A stretch of 64,000 nt of DNA from Orobanche coerulescens (Eukaryota > Streptophyta > Magnoliopsida > Lamiales > Orobanchaceae). Within the stretch, counting starts at the first letter, position 1. Each line of letters opens with the position of its first letter. The notes below the pieces were generated by a model that made no database searches, had not been told where the DNA came from, and was given only the letters and a program-made list of their open reading frames with translations. The stretch is taken from the NCBI GenBank assembly GCA_033398695.1, contig CM065815.1, positions 144,815,001 through 144,879,000 on the forward strand, given 5' to 3'. Shown piece after piece: positions 56,688 to 64,000 of this stretch. A program made the translations under genes and the position numbers.

Positions 56688-59600
56688 TGTAACACCCCCA
56701 ATCCACTCAGGGATATTACACGCCGTAGACCCTCTCCTCGAGGATCTACCAGGCTGATAACTATAATCAAACATCTAAACATCGCCTTTAAGGCTAAAAT
56801 GGCTCAGTAGACCGACTTGGTCTTTCAATAATAACATACAACTCAATTCCAAACACATACCCACGCAGGGGTCAAAATACAATAAACTCCCGTACAACGG
56901 GGAAAAGATCTTGCGTGGAAAAGAAAATACAACTAGACCAATACGACATCAACGGATCCTCGTGTGATTAGTATCGTTCATCTTTCATCATCCTTCGTGC
57001 CGACCCTGTGCTATGCTCCAAAACCTGAATGTAAAAATAGACATCCACCCCCCGAATACTCGGGGGTTAGCAAAACTCCACTCTTTTGCTAGTGCAAGAA
57101 CAAAGTGCAAATACGAGCCATACAATTCACATTCCATGAATAACAATAACCAGGAATCCTCAAAAATCCAAACGTAACGAAAAGCACTTCCCGAGGCAAG
57201 AGTTTGGTAAAATATTCTAAAACCGAAAGGTCACAAATCAAGGGAAAGCAATTTATAAAACCGTTTAAATGCCATCGAGAGTTTTGATAGAAAACAAATT
57301 AGGATTATCAAATCCTTATCTTTCCAAAATCAGCGAGTCATTGAAGGTTTTGTTTTCACAAATAGAAAACCGACAATAATTCACAGGGCCAGAGCCCAAC
57401 ATCACGTGTCCTCGACGGACATAAAAATCAACAAAACATAATCGCGCACGCGCATCGCCTTGGGAACAGGGTAATACCATTGATCCCGCCCGAGGCCTCG
57501 AAGGACCCTCCCGAGCTGGCTAGTGAAACAAATCACACACATCTCACGGTTGGATCAATCGCTTGTTGCATCCTGGCCACATGATCGCATGCCATGTGCC
57601 ACCGTAGATTATCTCAGGCTCTCACGGTTGGATCAATCACTTGTTGCATCCTGACCACATGATCACGTGCCATGTGTCACCGTAGACCTTTAACCATGTC
57701 CACACATTCACACAAATAACACAATGCAACAAAGATATCCAAACAATTCACTCAGAGGCATCAAACACTTAGCAAAACACCACGTCAAACCACAACGCAC
57801 CGAAATGAAATAATATACGTCCACACGCAAATACCAAGTGCATCATCAACACCAAATATATCCATAGGATTCACATAGTCATTTACAAGACACACCATTC
57901 ACAAAACACACGCGTTTTGAAAGCAAGCCTTTAACAAGGCTAAACCAAATCTTTTGAAAGTTCAATTCAAACGACCAAACAACCACATTTAGACGATCAC
58001 TAATTATCATATCCATAAAACAAGAATAGTATGGGCAAGGTACTTGCCTAGAATAAGAACAACGCGGATAATCGACCGAAATAGGTTGACACGAACCGAC
58101 TACGAACCCGCCGACTCCACCGATCGCCAACTCGCCATAATAAACTACGGAGGACAATAACAACAATGAAAATGAATTCCATAGAATGACTCAAAGCCGT
58201 TGAATTCAAAGAACGAACGACGAATGTTCAAGTGTTTTCCCCAAAACGGCCAAGAACACGATTCGTCCCGACAAAACACGAAAATGGAATTCCAAGTTGA
58301 AATATGGATATACAATCCATAGAATATGTTTAACAACATCATTTAACCATAATCGATCCATCAAAAACGGATGAAAAACGAGATCGAGAACAAATCCCCA
58401 AAAAGTCAATTCGAAGGAAATCAAGAAATATACTTCGATTCGACGAAGAACAATGGATTAAATGATGTTAAACACAAGAATACTACCAAGATTAATCATA
58501 CCCGTCATGAATTAATCAACAACACGGAACGAATCGGACAAAAATTCAAAAACCCCCAAATTCACGAAATTAGGGTTCTAAGGTAAGATTACCTTGATTC
58601 GCTGGATCAAAGGATGATAACGGATGATTGATTGATGTTATGAACTCAAGAACTTCGTGGATTTGTTTCCAAACATCATGGCTCCAAGATCTCCAAGTCT
58701 CCAGCCGCGGAAGAGAAAGGGAGGAAATGAAAAACGAGAGGAAATGTGACTGCTCTGTCACATTTATACTGGGCCGGAACTAGCGTGCGCTAGCCTTCCC
58801 GGACTAGCGTGCGCTATCGGCCGGTATCGGCCGAGCACCCTCGGCCAGGGCCCGCACGACCCGACACCACCGACCAAACTCGCGACAGACTCCGCTGGCG
58901 TGCGCTACGGCCGGAAGCTGCGCGCTAGCGGCATCCCGGTAGCCTCTGGACTAAACAGCTCGCCCCGGTAACGTACGCTAGTCGGCCGACAGCGTGCGCT
59001 ACCCCTGCCGGTTAGCGTGCGCTACCTGCCGATCCTGACCGAGTCCAGAACCTCAGAACCTCACTGCCCAGACCCGATAGCGTGCGTTAGGCCAGCCGAT
59101 AGCATGCGCTACACCTGCCGGTTAGCGCGTGCAGCCTTCCGGCCGTAGCGTGCGCTATGCCGGTTCCTGCCGCACCTGTCCGGACGGTGCCCGCCATCGT
59201 CCGGCTAGTCCCGCAATCGTCCGGCCAATACCCGACCACCAGGGCTCGACGACCCGATTTCCGAAAACGTACGGAACGAACACGACGAAAAGTTCGCGGA
59301 CAACATCAACGACCCGAAATGAAAACATAATACCATAATTAATCATACGTGACCAAGAAATGGGTCGAGACAACAATGACAGATACGGATACCCGTAACT
59401 TTCAAGAAACTACAAAATGGCCCAAAACGCCCGGAAATCGCGATACGTGATCGAATAACCAAACAGAAGTTCACAGCACGTCTAACAAAGTTAAACGGAC
59501 TTACGGGAAACTCGAAACAGCAGTTTCGAACGAGATTCGCAAGAATCGAACTCAAGTGCGGAAAAGTCGCTAAAAAGCACGGAACTCAACAAAACGACAC

Positions 59601-59734
59601 CGAAACGAACTCGGATGTCAAAAAGTGTAGAATTAATCATTCTCGAAATGACGAAACGGTCATGAGCGAGTCGTCAAAATGGACTTCCGCCGAAAAAAAG
59701 AAAATTACCGAAATTCGAAATTGCGGATATTACA
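56688..59734 (-). repeat. 3' LTR of K (left)
   Basis: On the plus strand TGTAACACCCCCAATCC to TTGCGGATATTACA. It contains the two-copy 75-bp repeat (57540-57690) shared with B. Confidence 0.87.
58761..59155 (-). promoter_or_regulatory. U3 palindrome array and TATA of K
   Basis: On the minus strand a TATA-like AGTATAAATG (58761-58770) is preceded by about eleven copies of GCGTGCGCTA-type motifs (58782, 58806, 58890, 58918, 58971, 58990, 59006, 59080, 59100, 59122 and 59144 on the plus strand). The right LTR repeats this from about 63721. A carries the same motif although its LTR backbone resembles F. Confidence 0.6.
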
Positions 59735-61627
59735 TTCTACCCTCCTTAAAAAAAGTTTCGTCCCGAAACTTAAAACAAGTAGGGGGAAACAATATACCCA
59801 CCAGGAAAACTCGACGAGATACACAAAACCCGAAAACTCGCGCCCAACGGCAAAACGCTGCGAGAAACGCAAAGAGACATCCGGCGTGAAAACACGCTCC
59901 ACAACGACCAACACAACGCCACCGGTAGAGACATAATAAAACCAACAAGTGACAAGCGTCATCAAATAGATAATACAATCAATTCAATTATCCAAACAAT
60001 CACAAAACACAAAGTACTTGTTACAAGAAAACACACACAGTCGAGAAAACAGAGAATAAACACAAAACGATCCACAAGGGCAATCATAAATAATTCGGAC
60101 TACGCCGAAATCCTCAAAACCACACTAGGCATCTCCGTGTCCTTTCGGAGCAGAGACGCAACCTCGATCCCCAAACCTCTCAGCTACCGTCTCGCAATGT
60201 ACGGATCGGTGACCCACCTCGGCCCCTCGGCATACTGAATAAGTAACCATTCAGCACAACAGAAAATCATAACACATAACACATACAACGATTACCATCG
60301 CAAGGCAACACACACATGAATATAACAGCAACGACGGCATCGTTCGGCGACCTTAACGGCCCGAACATTAACCAGCACATAATCACAAACCTCATGAAAC
60401 AATCACCCATGTGCATAAATGCACAAACCCAAGCTTTAATAGCTCACACAGGTGCGATAATCACGCAAGCCACCACGAAATGACAACATTAAAGATCGTC
60501 ATCACACCTCCCACAAAGGGTTAACAAAACATATGCGTGGCAACGACTCAACGCTCACGCCACCAATTCAATCACAAATCGGGATTAACATCGTAACGAA
60601 AGTTCGAAATCCATACATGCATTTCCGGTCCGCAAACAGGAATGATAGGTCTTTAAAAACGAAAACCACCTTTTGAAAACAATTTGGAAACACCAGTTGA
60701 TCTTGAGTATCATTTTACAAAAAGTTGAACAACATCATTTTCGAGACTTTGAAAATCATCTTGTGTTTGAACAAAAATGAGGACACCTTCTCTTAGTGAA
60801 AAACTTTTAGAATATTCGACCCTCGGGTCTAAGTAAAAGTGTTTATAAAACATTGAAAATATCTCAAAATATTTTTGGGTCCTCGAGGTAGAAGAATTTT
60901 GAAACATATTGTGGCACCTTGGATGTACCACGAGAAAATAATTCATTTTAAAAGTACGTCTCGAAATTTATTTTCTAAGATACTCAAGGTTTTCCAAGAT
61001 AATTCAATGGGCTAGAATGCCCAAAAATTTTAGGTAATTACACAAAACTTTATAGCGCCGTGGGTCCCACGCCGGAACCCACCAGGCTAAAAATCAATTA
61101 CAAAAACGCCCAAAAAGGTCGATGACGGTAGTACTTATCAAAACTCAAAAAATCATTTGAAAACACCCAACTACCGTCAAAACGGTCAAGGCCAACAACT
61201 CGGTTAAAGGAATCGGTTTTCAAAATAAGTCGGTAAAATACCGAAAGCCATTGCAAAAGAACTCACGCAGCGGATAAAAGAAATACAATCCAACATGCAC
61301 AATCCAGCAACACTACTCCTCACATGAACGAAATATGAGAGTCAAATAATCACGTATCAAGAAATCAAAATCCATAAGAGGATTCCGTCACTTAATACAA
61401 AATCAAACAAATAGCTCGTGTCACACGAGGCACAATACAAAGAAGGGAGACTTACATCCACAGGTCACACGAAGATGATGATCGCCCACGATACTAATCA
61501 CGACCAACAAACTCAGACGACGCGTCGCGACACGACTCCGTCAGATAAAATCCGACGAAACAAAACTCAACAGACACTACTGACCCGACAGCCTAGGTTT
61601 CCACAACCTAAGCTCTGATACCATTTA
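59735..61627 (-). other. Interior of K with PPT and primer site
   Basis: The PPT AAGGAGGGTAGAA is at 59735-59747 (minus) and the primer site TGGTATCAGAGC at about 61612-61623 (minus). The rest has no credible ORF. It corresponds to parts of the interior of B, lacking the stretch equivalent to about 3540-4640. Confidence 0.75.
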
Positions 61628-64000
61628 TGTAACACCCCCAATCCACTCAGGGATATTACACGCCGTAGACCCTCTCCTCGAGGATCTACCAGGCTGATAA
61701 CTAAAATCAAACATCTAAACATCGCCTTTAAGGCTAAAATGGCTCAGTAGACCGACTTGGTCTTTCAATAATAACATACAACTCAATTCCAAACACATAC
61801 CCACGCAGGGGTCAAAATACAATAAACTCCGTACAACGGGGAAAAGATCTTGCGGCGGAAAAGAAAATACAACTAGACCAATACGACATCAACGGATCCT
61901 CGTGTGATTAGTATCGTTCATCTTTCATCATCCTTCGTGCCGACCACGTGCTATGCTCCAAAACACGAATGCAAAATAGACATCCACCCCGAATACTTGG
62001 GGTTAGCAAAACTCCACTGTTTTGCTAGTGCAAGAACAAAGTGCAATCTGAGCCATACAATTCACATTCCATGAATAACAATAACCAGGAATCCTCAAAA
62101 ATCCAAACGTAACGAAAAGCACTTCCCGAGGCAAGAGTTTGGTAAAATATTCTAAAACCGAAAGGTCACAAATCAAGGGAAAGCAATTTATAAAACCGTT
62201 TAAATGCCATCGAGAGTTTTGATAGAAAACAACTTAGGATTATCAAATCCTTATCTTTCCAAAAATCAACAGGGTCACAGCCCAAAGGTTTTGTTTTCAC
62301 AAATAGAAAACCGACAATAATTCACAGGGCCAGAGCCCAACAACACATGTCCTCGACGGACATAAAAATCAACAAAACATAATCGCGCACGCGCATCGCC
62401 TTGGGAACAGGGTAATACCATTGATCCCGCCCGAGGCCTCGAAGGACCCTCCCGAGCTGGCTAGCGAAACAAATCACACACATCTCACGGTTGGATCAAT
62501 CGCTTGTTGCATCCTGGCCACATGATCGCATGCCATGTGCCACCGTAGATTATCTCAGGCTCTCACGGTTGGATCAATCACTTGTTGCATCCTGACCACA
62601 TGATCACGTGTCATGTGTCACTGTAGACCTTTAACCATATCCACACATTCACACAAATAACACAAAGCAACAAAGATATCCAAACAATTCACTCGGAGGC
62701 ATCAAACACTTAGCAAAACACCACGTCAAACCACAACGCAATGAAATAAAATAATATACGTCCACACGCAAACACCAAGTGCATCATCAACACCAAATAT
62801 ATCCATAGGATTCACATAGTCATTTACAAGACACACCATTTACAAAACACACGCGTTTTGAAAGCAAGCCTTTAACAAGGCTAAACCGAATCTTTTGAAA
62901 GTTCAATTCAAACGACCAAACAACCACATTTAGACGATCACTAATTATCATATCCATAAAACAAGAATAGTATGGGCACGGTACTTGCCTCGAATAAGAA
63001 CAACGCGGAGAATCGACCGAAATAGGTTGACACGAACCGACTACAAACCCGCCAACTCCACCGATCTCCCACTCGCGATAATAAACTACGGAGGACAATA
63101 ACAACAATGAAAATGAATTCCATAGAATGACTCAAAGCCGTTGAATTCAAAGAACGAACGATGAATGTTCAAGTGTTTTCCCCAAAACGGCCAAGAACAT
63201 GATTCGTCCCGACAAAACACAAAAATGGAATTCCAAGTTGAAATATGGATATACAATCCATAGAATATGTTTAACAACATCATTTAACCATAATCGATCC
63301 ATCAAAAACGGATGAAAAACGAGATCGAGAACAAATCCCCAAAAAGTCAATTCGAAGGAAATCAAGAAATATACTTCGATTCGACGAAGAACAATGGATT
63401 AAATGATCTTAAACACAAGAATACTACCAAGATTAATCATACCCATCATGAATTAATCAACAACACGGAACGAATCGGACAAAAATTCAAAAACCCCCAA
63501 ATTCACGAAATTAGGGTTCTAAGGTAAGATTACCTTGATTCGCTGGATCAAAGGATGATAACGGATGATTGATTGATGTTATGAACTCAAGAACTTCGAG
63601 CATTTGTTGCCAAACATCATGGCTCCAAGATCTCCAAGTCTCCAGCCGCGGAAGAGAAAGGGAGGAAATGAAAAACGAGAGGAAATGTGACTGCTCTGTC
63701 ACATTTATACTGGGCCGGAACTAGCGTGCGCTAGCCTTCCCGGACTAGCGTGCGCTATCAGCCGGTATCGGCCGAGCACCCTTGGCCAGGTCCCGCACGA
63801 CCCGGCACCACCGACCAAACCTGCCGACCCGACTCCTGCTAGCGTGCGCTACGGCCGGAAGCCTGCGCGCGCTAGTCGACCTGTCCAGTAGCCTCTGGAC
63901 TAAACAGCTCGCCCCGGTAACATACGCTAGTCGGCCGACAGCGTGCGCTACCCCTGCCGGTTAGTGTGCGCTACGACCGGCAAGATGGCGTGCGCTACTG
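61628..64000 (-). repeat. 5' LTR of K (right, incomplete)
   Basis: Begins TGTAACACCCCCAATCC and matches 56688 onward. At the length of the left LTR it would end about 670 bp beyond the window. The visible end lies within the GCGTGCGCTA array. Confidence 0.85.

Larger units (their letters stand above)
56688..64000 (-). mobile_element. Element K: non-autonomous gypsy-type element (LARD-like), truncated by window end
   Basis: The left LTR is 56688-59734, the interior 59735-61627 and the right LTR starts at 61628 and runs off the window. PPT and primer site read on the minus strand. The LTR (3047 bp) is longer than the interior (1893 bp), which has no gag or pol. The interior and both LTR ends match B. 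The two LTRs are very similar over the visible 2.37 kb. Confidence 0.87.

Overview
This is nuclear DNA of a flowering plant, probably a eudicot; the species cannot be named from the sequence. A short plastid-derived segment (NUPT: end of atpB, atpE, trnM-CAU, trnV-UAC) has been blown apart by nested LTR retrotransposons. I see no intact host gene. Most reading frames are decayed retrotransposon polyproteins. Element names A-K are mine. Family calls rest on motifs read by eye, and plastid and tRNA comparisons are from memory.

Layout 1-50 kb. Plastid DNA runs 1-307, resumes at 9916-10308 and again at 49214 to about 50340. Removing the inserts with one copy of each 5-bp target duplication makes it collinear. 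Insert A (308-9910, TSD CTAAT) is a solo Ty3/gypsy LTR in atpE that itself holds B (947-7304, TSD CTAAG, a non-autonomous gypsy-type element with a rearranged left LTR) and C (8333-9474, TSD TCGCT, solo LTR). Insert D (10309-49208, TSD TTACC) is a Ty1/copia element on the minus strand at the 3' end of trnM. D contains H (11886-20129, TSD ATCAT, a gag-only element arranged LTR-gag-LTR-gag-LTR), a gypsy LTR fragment I (47643-48236) and E (22414-46365, TSD CTTAA, Athila-like gypsy). E contains F (26684-38840, TSD ACGGG, Tekay-like chromovirus), and F contains G (32169-35254, TSD GTGGG, solo LTR). The nest is NUPT > D > E > F > G.

Layout 50-64 kb. After the plastid segment and about 440 bp of unassigned AT-rich DNA comes J (50781-54769, TSD ATTCC), a small copia-type element with 138-bp LTRs. 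Its interior has almost no coding capacity but carries about 26 short hairpins with different stems and a recurring CTGAA or CAGAA loop. Then come a tRNA-derived SINE (54800-55162, 13-bp TSD), a possible hAT-like element with an AT-rich core, and K (56688 to beyond the window end), a minus-strand relative of B whose LTRs are longer than its interior.

How it works together: there is no pathway here. The interest lies in retrotransposon biology: the J hairpin array, the B element that appears to have integrated by two U5 ends, arrays of CpG-rich palindromes just upstream of the TATA box in most LTRs (with motifs swapped between families), a second promoter-like copy of such an array before the third ORF of E, and the tandem gag-only element H.
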